Below, piece after piece: positions 48,701-61,201 of a stretch of DNA of 64,000 nucleotides. A program made the translations under genes and the position numbers. Under the pieces are notes generated by a model. It was given only the letters and a program-made list of their open reading frames with translations. It made no database searches and was not told where the DNA came from. Source of the DNA: Heliocidaris tuberculata (lineage: Eukaryota; Echinodermata; Echinoidea; Camarodonta; Echinometridae); NCBI GenBank assembly GCA_025618425.1, contig CM046845.1, forward strand, positions 32,614,277-32,678,276. The letters run 5' to 3'. Numbering within the stretch: the stretch's first letter is position 1; each line of letters starts with the position of its first letter.

Positions 48701-51700
48701 AATAATGTTGTAAGCTTTCTTATTCCTTTTATGTCAGTTTAGAAGAACATCATACGGTAGTAGAAATGTCCCCTGAAAAGGATTACTCTTTAAATGCCCT
48801 CATATTCGACATACATGATGCGAAAAAGCTAAAGTGTTCGGGCCGGACATTCATGCCATATGTCTGTACAGTCCAATATACCCATTTTCCTGATGATTCC
48901 AAAACCTCACAGTATATACACCAATTCTTATGTAGACATGATCAACCTTTCCCAATTGCTTTGAGATGGTTTCTTTCACAATGTAATCACATGACCAGAA
49001 CTCAACTTTATCTTTAAAGATATTTGACATGCCACAAAGTGACATTTGACTTTTTGAACTCTCTGGAGATGGAAATGTAATTATCTGTGCAAATTTTGCA
49101 TGCAAATGAAACTGGAAAGTTCTTATTAAGGGAATAAACTCAAGAAGTGGCATAGGGTCAAGGATAACAAGGCAGTGCTTGAAAGTGTTATGGTACTTAT
49201 ATGAGGTTGCAGATACAAGATTATTGCTGAAGAACAGTCAAGCTATACTTTTTAAATAATTCCACAAAATGTGAGTTATCCATATATTTTCATTCTGGTG
49301 ACCATATTTTCTCTGATAAAGGAAATTCATTCTGCTTCTTGATATTGTTCTTGATATTGATGTATCCCTGTGCTAGGTGTGTTCATGTGGTGGGATCTCA
49401 CCATGGATACTGGAGGCAAGGTGATATTGAGTACCGCTCCAACATGGTGTCATGAAGATGGGTCTAAAGCACCCTGGAGGGATCACTGGATGCAAGCTGT
49501 CTACTTCCTAGATCAACCCGTGCAGGTGGAGAAAGGTGAGTATTGATCTGACTTGGATTTAGGCTACTCACTAGTGCATAACACCTTTGGTGTGATCACA
49601 AAGTATAGGGGATTTCAGAAAAGAAATGCCTGGCCAAAATCTCTGTGACAAGGGTACTGTCAAGGGCAAGATAACTAACTTTAAAGGGTACCAATCACCA
49701 AAAATAATTTTGCTTTCTATGTTAGAGGTTTCATGTCGTTATACTATTTTCAAAATATGGGCTTCAAATATTAATTCTATAAAGAGATATTGCAATTTTA
49801 ATTACACTCCCTATTAGCGCAAAAGCGACTCATGAGTAGACTACTCAACGCACCTGTACGCGCTCGCTAATATAAAGGCTCGTGCGGAACTAAACTCGCT
49901 GTTCGGTTCCACGCGAGCATTTTCATGTTATCCTCTATTTCCTCCATACTTATTAACTGTTGACCTATAGAATACCAGACAAAGTTCTTTGAGGTTGATT
50001 TTATACTTTCTAGCTTTACACAAATTATTTTTTCAGGTGATTGGTACACTTTAACTTTAAAATAATAACTAACATGAAAATAATTTCTGTAGTATCCTAT
50101 AACATGTTCAGTGCCGTACATGCTCATCAGAAATGTCTCTTCATCTCTTTTTTTAATCATAGGTGATGCGGTTACCTTGACGATGACTCATGATGATTAC
50201 AGTCAGTGGTTTGATGTTAGCACTGGGGATGAGAGGCCTGCTACTCAACAGGCTAGGCCAGTATGTCATTGTGGAGCACATGTAGTCTGGAGTAGACCAA
50301 GGTTTGGAATGCTCAACTCGAGAGACAGGACCAACAAGTTTGTGAGAGCTATGAGCAAGGTGACTTGATTAATATCCTGGATCTTGGTAATATTTGCAAT
50401 AATGGATGAGAATTGCAATTTCAAATTTGACTAGAAATACCCCCATTTCAATTTCCTTGGAAAAAAGGTAGTCACTAATATGCCCTTGTGAGTTCCTTAC
50501 TGTTTACAATGAGATTTTAGATGAAACAACAATTTTTGTTCTTCCTTTCTCTATCTGTTCTGTCAGGTGATAAATAGGACTAGATTTCCTTCACTACTAT
50601 TCTAAATAATATTTTACATTGGTCAATATGAATATTATGTAAGAAGAATCAATATAGAAATATGGCTTGTGATATGACCTGAAGTTATTTAATCAATAAT
50701 AATTCTGTTTGAATATGGCAAGCTATTTCCTGACTCCCTGATGTAAATATATAATTACTCAAGTGGGTATACAACAATTCATCTTACTATCTTCTCATTT
50801 CAGATTATCACAAGGAATAGTGTATGTCTTAGTGTTAGCGATGGATCCATGTTACCCCTAATAACAGCAAGACTAGGAGCAAAGCAGGTAAGGAGGAAAA
50901 TGACTATGTTTATCCATAGCATGCCCAACTGTACTTCTCGTGCTGTGGCAACGATTACTATGCAGTGAATATCCTACATTATATCCGTCATGAAAAGAAT
51001 TTGCACAATTGATTGGTCCAATGCACGTCATGTGACAAAATACACTTCCCACTAGCCTCATGCAAAAGAGCAAATTACCATGGAGGGTAACATCTGACAT
51101 CACGATCCCTGTATAGTAATACTATTCACGAATGACATAACACAAAAAAGTGGGTACTATGTTGTGACGACATCCACTTGAGCGTATCTATTGTTTTAGG
51201 CACCGGCGCATGGTGATGTCATCATTACACATCTGACATCCCCGCAAATTCATCCATTCTCCAAAACTGTTTGTGTATGCACTTGTGGGGATTACCATAG
51301 GCCTACTGTACTGATGATCCTAAGTAGATGAGTAAATTTAGGCTTTAGTTCAAGATGACGGATATAAACCAAATATATATACTGCCTACATTCGAGTCTC
51401 TGGTTAAAATATGGTACCTTCTGTGACGTAAAGACAATCATTTTCCTTTGGGGCTGGGCCCCTTATGAAAATAGTCGGGGTTCACGTCACCTCGGGGACC
51501 ATATTTCCAACCAGACCCTTTCATGACAGTATATATATGTATAGCTACCCCATTCCTAACTTTCAATCCTGGACCAAACACTAATCCTAACCATTAACCA
51601 TAAGCTACCCTAAAACCCACTTGCTACCTAACCCTAATCCTATATCTTTGATGAAATGTTGCTTGAGCAAATGTCGCAGGAACAAATGTCGCAGGAGTAA

Positions 51701-54700
51701 GTGTTCAATTACCCCCTGGTACCATCCTTGAAGAAAAGTTGAGTTCTGGTGAGGGTGGAAAATAATTTGTGATTTTTTTTCTCATTGTTTTTATTCCCCT
51801 TTGGAAGAATATTATAGTAGTAATGTTCGGATAAACAGATTTGCTCTTGAAACCCAAATGCTACATGTATTTGTGAAGCCAAGACTCAGCCAAATCATTC
51901 TGGTTCATTTATTACAGGTTGAATTAAAGAATATTTTGATACATGGATGAAATATGTTACCCTTTTTTTTATGATGATATGAACTTTTACATTTGTTTTC
52001 TTCCATATTCCTCATACATATGTTACCCTACTCAAGGTGTATAGTGTTGAATCTACATCTATGTGTAAACGTGTCATGGACAAGGTCATTGAGGTCAACA
52101 ACTTAGGGTCAATGGTCAAACTATTGGATCAAAGAGCACAAGATCTTTCTGCAGATGATCTTGGTTGTAACAAGGTAAGATTATTGCTGATCATTCATAG
52201 TCAAAGAGGCATTATGGCCCGAATTCACAAAGGAGGTTTGAACCATGGGTAAGGTTTAAACCTCCGTAAGCGTACTGAAATAAGCGTAAATAAGCGCACA
52301 TTACCCATGCGCGTGCTGAAAGAAAATATATGAGTGGATTGGATTCTGTGCGCACGTACATTTAAAAAACCAAGGAGGGGGTTTAAACCATGGTTTAAAC
52401 CAAACTTCCTTTGTGAATTCGGGCCTATAAGTCCTTTGTTTTTCCAAGTAAAATGTTGGAAAGGGATATTTTGTGAGTTTTTTTGTATTCCCTCAAAGTA
52501 CTTATGTCTCATCACCCTTGTAGTAATCAGTATCTATGAAGTTTATTGTTAAAGAAAGGGGGTTGATACAAACATTTTGAGTTTTTGATAGTACAGCTAT
52601 ACTTGAAATGTTGAATTCAAGAAATTTTTGTTGTCATCCAAACAAAAAATGTGATATTTGACATTAAAAGCAAAGTTTGACATGATCCCAAGTATAGATG
52701 GATTTTGATATCTCTTTCAAGTTTGTAATGGTAGAAACTGTATTTCCCCTCCTACAAACAAAATACTGAATATGGCATTTTAGGTCTAAAAGGGAGCACT
52801 ATTATGAGTTGAAAAATAGAAGAAGAAGAAAATGAGACAGGTCTAAAGGTCTAAAAAATATGCTGTGTCTACTGAACTTCTACAGGGTTTATGCCTTACA
52901 GTGGCTCCTTAAAGGCAGTGATTAACTTTGCCCAGGATTGAAAAAAAAAAATCACTCTTCCAGCTAATGCTGTAATCATAATTGCAAACCTTTAGCTCAG
53001 ACAGGAATCGCCTGAGTTTTATAAGCTGATCGGTCGTTTATATATCAAGATATTTACGATTGAACATTGATGTCGGGATAGAGTACCACCGAACCCTGAA
53101 GAACTCTTACGGTTGGCATACCTCGCTCTATCACAGAATACCGTACGGGCTGGAAACCCGCTCTGTAATCGCCAAGCGCTGGTGCTTGTTTTTGTGACTG
53201 CAGCGCAGCGAAGAAGCCGAGCGACTTGCGCTAGCGATTGATCGCGATTTTCTCTTATTTAGGATAGTAAACGGGTTCCATTTTCTCTCATACTTTCACA
53301 TATCCTTAATTATATATGTAGTTAGAGAACTGCACACAATTCACTGGCATTTGAGCTGATTTTACAATTTTTCACAAAGTTAATCAATTACTTTAATTTT
53401 AGTTGTTGAAAATTTTAATATTTGCCTCTTTTTAAAAATTTTATTTAAATTAAAAAATTTTTTTTTTAGTAATGAATGTACATGTAGTCACAAAGAAGTT
53501 TGATACATTCTGAAATTTCTAGTTTTATCACTTTTATGCAATTGCTGTCAAAATACATTCTTTATCGACTGGTGATCAAATCTTACATCTAATCATCCTA
53601 CAGATCAATGTACTCCTCGCTGAGCCTTTTTTCATCACCACTCTCTTGCCCTGGCACAATCTCTACCTATGGTATGCCTGGTCTTCACTGCGTCCCCACC
53701 TAGCACCAGATGTTAGAATGATGCCCTCTAGAGCCAAACTTGTGGGAATTGCCATCCAATTTGATGACCTTTGGAAATTTCATGCTCCAGTAAAGAGTAT
53801 AGAGGGCTTTGACGTAAGGATCTTTGATGATGTAGTTCAGGTAGGTTCTTCAACAAAATGTTGGTTGTTAGATGTCTAAAAGTATATTTTTTGTTATTCG
53901 TTTTTCTCCAAGTGTTAAGATTACAAAAGAGCAATTTATGATGGCTCAAGGAATTGAGCAGTTCTGGGGGGGGGGGGGGGGGGGGGCCAGGGAAGGTCCT
54001 AAGGTTACAATATAAGTCAATTTAACTAACAGTTTTAAGCCATTTATTCCCATTTACTGTGTTCTTCTAAGGGTTCATCATTAAAGATTTAGACTAGGAT
54101 TTGTTTTGTATGCTTACCTGAAATTCCTCAAATTAATAGCTTATAAATAAACCAGAAATAAGTATTTGTATTTTTCATAAGTCTAGCAAATTTTTACCAT
54201 TTTAGGTGCAGCTAAAACTTCACATTGGAAATTTTCTCATGCACTTGTTAAAGTGTACCAATCACCTGAAAAAAATAATTTGTGTACAGCTAGAAAGTAT
54301 AAAATCAATCTCAAAGAACTTTGTCTGGTATTCTATAGGTCAACAGTTAATGAGTATGAAGGAAATAGAGGATAACATGAAAATGCTCCCACGAAACCGA
54401 ACTCCGAGTTCGGTTCCGTGCGAGCCTTTATCTTGGCGAGCGCATACGGGTGCTTTGAGTAGTCTACTCACGAGTCGCTTTTACACTTATAGAGAGTGTA
54501 ATTAAAATTGCAATATCTCTTTATAGAATTGATACTTGAAGCCCATATTTTGAATATAGCATAACGTCATGAAACCTCTAACATACAGAGCAAAATTTTT
54601 TTTTGGTGATTGATACCCTTTAATACATTTTCATGTTCACAAAATGCAAAGACCTGTGATGATCGATGGCAACACCCCTAAGTCATGATTTATTCATAAT

Positions 54701-55309
54701 TGTATCCTCAGAAGTCATCAGAGTGCAGTGATGCAGCCACTGAACCTCACCATCTCTGGGAGTACCCTGGCCGACCTTTGACCCAACGGTTTGAACTTAT
54801 GACCTTTGACTTCTCAAAAGCAATTCCAGAGGAGAAGTCTGTTAGAAATGGCATTGTTGATTTCAGCAGGTGAGTTTAAACAGTTTCAACAGTTTCTAAT
54901 CCACAACGAAATATAGTGTCCCCCCATTGTAGGTAGATTGATTGGATAATGTGAGATGGATGTTTTGTACTCTTTTATTTTGTCCGGTTGCTAGATGATG
55001 GTCTTGACTTTTCGTTGATTTTTTTTTCTCTTCACATTTGTCATTCGTTGTAGTTCTGGAACTTGTCATGGTATTGCTCTTTGGATGGAGTATCAGTTAG
55101 ATGAAACAACAAACGTCTCTACTGGACTACAAGAGGATCTCTCAGGGTCTGGTGATAGAAGACTAGTCTGGGACATGCATAGCAAGCAGGGTGTGCATTT
55201 CACCAAGAGCAACCCGGAAGTGAAAGAAGATGAGAGCTTGAACTTTGAGATCACATTCAATCCATCTAGTGGTAATCTCCATTTTAACTTTGAAGTGAAT
55301 CATGGATAG
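45759..55309 (+). CDS. PRMT7: PRMT7, type III protein arginine methyltransferase (12 coding exons)
   Basis: SAM-dependent monomethylation of protein arginine. Exons: 45759-46019, 46503-46652, 47095-47203, 47746-47858, 48268-48583, 49377-49535, 50163-50359, 50804-50887, 52037-52174, 53604-53840, 54712-54869, 55054-55309 (TAG). All phases agree. The first exon follows a splice-like CTCACAG at 45734-45740, so a 5' UTR exon lies upstream. From the first ATG the protein is 725 residues; from M42 (45882) it is 684, close to the family's roughly 690, and M42 sits just before the conserved NPTTG. Module 1 has motif I LDIGTGTG (112-119) and a double-E loop (E187, E196, same spacing as the family). Module 2 is the usual degenerate repeat ([23 protein letters not shown]). 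Residues 1-41 are rich in arginine and hydrophobics with a single acidic residue. Exons 9-12 recur 6.57 kb downstream. Confidence 0.96.
49685..50050. mobile_element. TTAA-flanked MITE family A (PRMT7 intron 6)
   Basis: 366 bp bounded by TTAA on both sides (49681-49684, 50051-50054). Terminal inverted repeats are AGGGTACCAATCACC and GGTGATTGGTACACT. It is the reverse orientation of the copies at 54252 and 60835. Confidence 0.9.
51373..51539. mobile_element. foldback element holding the duplication breakpoint (PRMT7 intron 8)
   Basis: The left arm ATATATACTG..TCTGGTTAAAATATGGTACC..GTGACGT pairs imperfectly with the right arm ACGTCACC..GGACCATATTTCCAACCAGA..CAGTATATATAT. The loop is about 51430-51480. 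Only the right half (from 51473) recurs at 58043, after the microsatellite. Confidence 0.75.
51553..51715 (+). repeat. dispersed CCTAACCCTA-type repeat
   Basis: Same family as 19440-19600, with a second copy at 58123-58285 in the duplicated segment. It ends in tandem GCAGGAACAAATGTC-like motifs. Confidence 0.6.
52216..52425. mobile_element. Harbinger-type MITE in PRMT7 intron 9
   Basis: Ends GGCCCGAATTCACAAAGGAG and TTTGTGAATTCGGGCC, flanked by TAT on both sides. Related to 9482-9681, with the asymmetric middle in the opposite orientation. Confidence 0.85.
52913..53392. mobile_element. 480-bp TTAA-flanked element, present only in copy 1
   Basis: Bounded by TTAA at 52909-52912 and 53393-53396. 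The ends AGGCAGTGATTAACTTTG and CAAAGTTAATCAATTACT are inverted repeats. The matching site in the second copy (about 59983-59990) has a single TTAA and no insert, proving the boundaries. The inside includes a GC-richer block (53070-53250) and no recognisable ORF. Confidence 0.9.
54252..54619. mobile_element. TTAA-flanked MITE family A (PRMT7 intron 10)
   Basis: 368 bp between TTAA at 54248-54251 and 54620-54623. Ends AGTGTACCAATCACC and GGTGATTGATACCCT. Shared by both PRMT7 copies, so older than the duplication or haplotype split. Confidence 0.9.
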
Positions 55310-55414
55310 TGCTGATGGTTGAGATGAAGAATGGTTTGCTGTCCAGACGTTGGAACTAAAGAAGAAGGTTACTCCGAAAGTGAATCCGCAATCAGAGAAA
55401 ATTTTATGTTAGAG

Positions 55415-55727
55415 GAAAGAGCGTGACGGAGGTGTTGTAGGAGATGGGTTTAAAACACTTGACTTTGGATGCAAAGGTCATGGGTTCAAGGCCTGGCACT
55501 GAACTAATGTCCTTTGTCAAAACATTAATCTACATTTGCCACTCTTGACCCAGGTGTAGTAAGTTGGTTCCAGATAGAAAGAAGTTGTTTTAGTGCAGTA
55601 ATGGCTGATAACGATTGCAGAAACTAAAGGTGAGGTAATAATTTCTAAAGCTCTTTGAAGTGAATAGAGACTGGATATCATAATGTGATATAAACTATAC
55701 AAGCACAGAATAATATTATTATTATTA
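55415..55727 (+). mobile_element. tRNA-derived SINE in PRMT7 3' UTR
   Basis: RNA polymerase III A box TAGGAGATGGG (55438-55448) and B box GGTTCAAGGCC (55483-55493), 45 bp apart. A unique body follows, then a GATATAAACTATA...ATTATTATTATT tail at 55705-55727. Sense orientation relative to PRMT7. Confidence 0.75.
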
Positions 55728-57545
55728 ATGTGAATTCTAGGAACACCTTGAGTTACCTATTCAACTTCAGGTATATCTCAGAAGATGCATTCCATCTCTT
55801 GTCAGACTAGATTCAGGATGGATGAAGATCTTACATTCCATAAACATCATCATGATTTAAAGGTAAAGTAGAGTTCTGGTCATGGGATTGAATTGTCAAA
55901 GAAACTGTCTCAAAGCCAGTGGGAAAGGTTGATTATATAGCACATAAAAATAATTGGTGTATGCTGTAAGGTTTCGGAATCACCAAAATGATAAGAAATT
56001 GACTCGATCCTGCTGAGAGCCATATGCACTGCACACAGAAATGAGTATATGGGACTACACACAAATGTTTGGCCCAAACATTTCAGCTGTTTCTTGTCAC
56101 ATTTCTAATGTGAGGGCATTTGAAGAGCAATCCTTTTCAGGAGACATTTCTACTATGATAATCTTCAAAACTGAAATAAATAGAATTAGAAAGCTCACAA
56201 ATTATATTTTACCTTTCCCAGAACTCACCCTTCTCTTTAACACTTCACAGAAGAAAAAGTTGAAACCAGAATCAGATATTGAACGTAATTTCAAAAATCA
56301 ACCACAACTCTAATTTAAACTAATCAGAATTCCTTATATATAATGCACTGGTGATTTTTGGAGTTGCGTTTAATTGGTACTGATTATGCAAGAGGATCCA
56401 GGTATGGTAATACAAGTACACATTAATAGCATTCTACACTTGTTGGAGTTGAAAAATGACAATTAACCTGAGAATAATATCTTGTGAGCTTCACCATACA
56501 AGACCAGTGCTATCACAATATCAACCTTGTGGAAGCTTATGGAAAAGGGAACAAAATTCAGTTTGCAAGCAGCCCATATAAGCACTATATTATGAGGACA
56601 TACATAGTGTGCACTTACAAAAAACTCTATGGGGCCAATGGTTCGACAATGCTAGGATAAAGAAAAAGCTGGACATCTAAAATAGGTAAACAGTGACCCA
56701 AGGGTTATTGCAGGTTGTAAATGGGCAGTTTAATTCATAACCATGAGTCCTAAAACATGTTTTAGTAACTGAATCCAACACATTTGGCTGGCAGGGACAT
56801 ATACAGCAAATTTCACCGTATATCACTGAATAGTTGAAGAGAAAATGGATTTTCTGAATGTAACAGACAAGACACCATGTGTCTGATTCAGTTAATAAAA
56901 TTTGTTTTAGGACTCTTGGTTTTGATTAGAACTGTCTTAAATAACCGGGAAATGGTCTGACTGTTGTGTCCGTTATGCTGGAATTGCCCACATGTACAAT
57001 GTGTACAATGAAATCGATTTGTTCCCTATTTTGTCCCTCAAACGTGAATAAAATATTTCGTAAGACACAACCCTACTCTCTGTGAAGACCTGAAAAGCAA
57101 ATACACATAATATATACATGAACATGCAAATTTTTGTAATTACTTCATAATTATACATCTTATCACTGTATTTTTGCTTTAAAAGTAAATACCAGTCTGT
57201 TATGATTATCTAGTTATCATTATGCAATCTGCTAATTCTTCATCTGGATGATTTAACAATGTCTGCCGCTGAAGAATCGAACCAGGTCAATGGCGATTCA
57301 CTTCTTCTCACCCTTGTAACACACCTGTGGTCATTCAACCTGCAAATACATTCCTATATGCAAATAGAGATTACAATCATTAGTCTCGTTCTAAGGAAAT
57401 ACATATATTCATGGGGCAGTTGACTGGGATTGGGATGCTTTAGTTTGAAATGGAGAGGAAGGGATGAACAATTCAGAGTGGAATACTGGACCATGAACAA
57501 ATGTATGCAGCTTTTTGTATTAATAAAGGTATAATAAAGTTTATT
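55728..57545 (+). other. PRMT7 3' UTR and poly(A) signals
   Basis: Non-coding AT-rich sequence. AATAAA hexamers occur near 56893, 57045, and as a close AATAAA/AATAAAG pair at about 57520-57538, just before the microsatellite; the last pair is the best candidate end. The 90-residue ORF at 56041-56313 is conserved in both copies only because the DNA is nearly identical. Confidence 0.45.
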
Positions 57546-57615
57546 CTGAAATGTGAAATATGTTTTCCTGTCGTGGTGTGTGTTTGTTTGTGGGGTGTAC
57601 GTGAATCACTAAGAT

Positions 57616-58042
57616 AGTTATGATGATGATGATGATGATGGTGATGGCATTGAATTCAAGATGATGATAATGAGGATGGTGATGATAATGTTGATGGTGA
57701 TCAAAATGATGATGTTGATGGTGATGACGTTGATGGTGATTATGATGATGGTGATGATGACGATGGTGATAGTGGTAATCATAGTGGTGATGGTGATGAT
57801 GATGATGGTGATGGTGATGATGGTGATGATTGTGATGGTGATGATGATGATGGTGATCGGTGATGATGATGATGACAATGATTGTGATGGTGATGATGAT
57901 GGTGGTGATGATGTTGGTGATGATGATGGTGATAGTAGTTATCATGGGGATCATGGTGATGACGATGATTGTGATGATGGTGATGATGATGATGTTGGTG
58001 ATGATGATGGTGATAGTGGTTATAATGGTGATCATGGTGATC
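57616..58042 (+). repeat. GATGGTGAT-type microsatellite at the duplication junction
   Basis: About 430 bp of imperfect GATGAT/GGTGAT triplets, open in several frames (H-rich, D-rich and M-rich shadows). It joins the end of copy 1 to the start of copy 2 at 58043. Confidence 0.95.
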
Positions 58043-58785
58043 AGTCGGGGTTCACGTCACCTCGGGGACCATATTTCCAACCAGACCCTTTCATGACAGT
58101 ATATATATGTATAGCTACCCCATTCCTAACTTTCAATCCTGGACCAAACACTAATCCTAACCATTAACCATAAGCTACCCTAAAACCCACTTGCTACCTA
58201 ACCCTAATCCTATATCTTTGATGAAATGTTGCTTGAGCAAATGTCGCAGGAACAAATGTCGCAGGAGTAAGTGTTCAATTACCCCCTGGTACCATCCTTG
58301 AAGAAAAGTTGAGTTCTGGTGAGGGTGGAAAATAATTTGTGATTTTTTTTCTCATTGTTTTTATTCCCCTTTGGAAGAATATTATAGTAGTAATGTTCGG
58401 ATAAACAGATTTGCTCTTGAAACCCAAATGCTACATGTATTTGTGAAGCCAAGACTCAGCCAAATCATTCTGGTTCATTTATTACAGGTTGAATTAAAGA
58501 ATATTTTGATACATGGATGAAATATGTTACCCTTTTTTTTATGATGATATGAACTTTTACATTTGTTTTCTTCCATATTCCTCATACATATGTTACCCTA
58601 CTCAAGGTGTATTGTGTTGAATCTACATCTATGTGTAAACGTGTCATGGACAAGGTCATTGAGGTCAACAACTTAGGGTCAATGGTCAAACTATTGGATC
58701 AAAGAGCACAAGATCTTTCTGCAGATGATCTTGGTTGTAACAAGGTAAGATTATTGCTGATCATTCATAGTCAAAGAGGCATTAT

Positions 58786-58995
58786 GGCCCGAATTCACAA
58801 AGGAGGTTTGAACCATGGGTAAGGTTTAAACCTCCGTAAGCGTACTGAAATAAGCGTAAATGAGCGCACATTACCCATGCGCGTGCTGAAAGAAAATATA
58901 TGAGTGGATTGGATTCTGTGCACACGTACATTTAAAAAACCAAGGAGGGGGTTTAAACCATGGTTTAAACCAAACTTCCTTTGTGAATTCGGGCC
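58786..58995. mobile_element. Harbinger-type MITE, copy 2
   Basis: Counterpart of 52216-52425 at the same relative position, with a few substitutions. Confidence 0.85.
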
Positions 58996-59122
58996 TATAA
59001 GTCCTTTGTTTTTCCAAGTAAAATGTTGGAAAGGGATATTTTGTGAGTTTTTTTGTATTCCCTCAAAGTACTTATGTCTCATCACCCTTGTAGTTATCAG
59101 CATCTATGAAGTTTATTGTTAA

Positions 59123-59624
59123 AGCTCATTTACAGTATTGGTAGCAGAAAGGAAATTGAAAAGAAACATGTTAAATATAGTCTCATTTTGTTCTCCTTGT
59201 ATCAAAAGATGTCTGTAAGAGATCATTTGGTATTCCATCTATGATTTCTGGTGAATTTCAGTGTAAATATCTGTCAGGAATGCTTGATCACTGCCATTAT
59301 GCTAGGACCCTTCCACCCCGACGGCTCCCCGCACAGCAATCCTGGGGCTTTGCATAGAGACAGCGTGTGTGCACTGTGTGTAGCTACTCATTATTGGTTT
59401 TACACGTGTGTGTACAGTGTATAGCACAAGCTGCCATTGTTGGGATTTTACGTGCCTGTCCCGGCACATAAATTAGTTTTTGCCTCTTATTTGTTTAATA
59501 ATAAACTTTAGGAGGCGAAATCTTCACATTGTCTTAGTATTGCTAGTATCTTGCTATCTATCAACAAAAATTGAAGAAATCTGACGGACAGTTTTTGAGG
59601 GCTTACCAAAACTTTACATGACCT
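59123..59624. mobile_element. 502-bp TTAA-flanked element, present only in copy 2
   Basis: Bounded by TTAA at 59119-59122 and 59625-59628. The ends AGCTCATTTACAGTATTGG and CCAAAACTTTACATGACCT are inverted repeats (14 of 19 positions). The empty site is at about 52549-52552 in copy 1 (GTTAAAGAAAGG). Its sequence is unrelated to the insert at 52913-53392. Confidence 0.9.
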
Positions 59625-60834
59625 TTAAAGAAAGGTGGTTGATACATACATTTGAGTTTTTGATAGTACAGCTATACTTGAAATGTTGAATTCAAGACAT
59701 TTTTGTTGTCATCCAAACAAAAAATGTGATATTAGACATCAAAAGCAAAGTTTGACATGATCCCAAGTATAGATGGATTTTGATATCTCTTTCAAGTTTG
59801 TAATGGTAGAAAATATATTTCCCCTCCTACAAACAAAATACTGAATATGGCATTTTATGTCTAAAAGGGAGCACTATTATGAGTTGAAAAATAGAGGAAG
59901 AAGAAAATGAGACAGGTCTAAAGATCTAAAAAATATGCTGTGTCTACTGAACTTCTACTGGGTTTATGCCTTACAGTGAGTCCTTAATTGAAGTTGTTGA
60001 AAATTTTAATATTTGCCTCTTTTTAAAAATTTTATTTAAATTAAAAAAAAAATTTTTTTAGTAATGGATGTACATGTAGTCACAAAGAAGTTTGATACAT
60101 TCTGAAATTTCTAGTTTTATCACTTTTATGCAATTGCTGTCAAAATACATTCTTTATCGACTGGTGATCAAATCTTACATCTAATCATCCTACAGATCAA
60201 TGTACTCCTCGCTGAGCCTTTTTTCATCACCACTCTCTTGCCCTGGCACAATCTCTACCTATGGTATGCCTGGTCTTCACTGCATTCCCATCTAGCACCA
60301 GATGTTAGAATGATGCCCTCTAGAGCCAAACTTGTGGGAATTGCCATCCAGTTTGATGACCTTTGGAAGTTTCATGCTCCAGTAAAGAGTATAGAGGGCT
60401 TTGACGTAAGGATCTTTGATGATGTAGTTCAGGTAGGTTCTTCAACAAAATGTTGGTTGTTAGATGTCTAAAAGTATATTTTTTGTTATTCGTTTTTCTC
60501 CAAGTGTTAAGATTGCAAAAGAACAATTTATGATGGCTCAAGGAATTGAGCAGTTCTGGGGGGGGGGGGGCAGGGAAGGTCCTAAGGTTACAATATAAGT
60601 CAATTTAACTAACAGTTTTAAGCCATTTATTCCCATTTACTGTGCTCTTCTAAGGGTTCATCATTAAAGATTTAGACTAGGATTTGTTTTGTATGCTTAC
60701 CTGAAATTCCTCAAATTCATAGCTTATAAATAAACCAGAAATAAGTATTTGTATTTTTCATAAGTCTAGCAAATTTTTACCATTTTAGGTGCAGCTAAAA
60801 CTTCACATTGGAAATTTTCTCATGCACTTGTTAA

Positions 60835-61201
60835 AGTGTATCAATCACCTGAAAAAATAATTTGTGTACAGCTAGAAAGTATAAAATCAATCTCAAAGAA
60901 CTTTGTCTGGTATTCTATAGGTCAACAGTTAATGAGTATGAAGGAAATAGAGGATAACATGAAAATGCTCCCGCAAAACCGAACTCCGAGTTCGGTTCCG
61001 TGCGAGCCTTTATTTTGGCGAGCGCGTACGGGTGCGTTGAGTAGTCTACTCACGAGTCGCTTTTACACTTATAGAGAGTGTAATTAAAATTGCAATATCT
61101 CTTTATAAAATTGATATTTGAAGCCCATATTTTGAATATAGCATAACGACATGAAACCTCTAACATGCCGAGCAAATTTTTTTTTTGGTGATTGGTACCC
61201 T
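60835..61201. mobile_element. TTAA-flanked MITE family A, copy 2
   Basis: Counterpart of 54252-54619, flanked by TTAA at 60831-60834 and 61202-61205. Confidence 0.9.

Noticed and set aside
56041..56313. 90-codon ORF conserved in both copies (again at 62625-62897) as a new gene
   Set aside because: The whole region is duplicated at near identity, so conservation says nothing; it lies in the PRMT7 3' UTR and is AT-rich.
57541..58167. Histidine-, aspartate- and methionine-rich ORFs
   Set aside because: Triplet microsatellite read in different frames.
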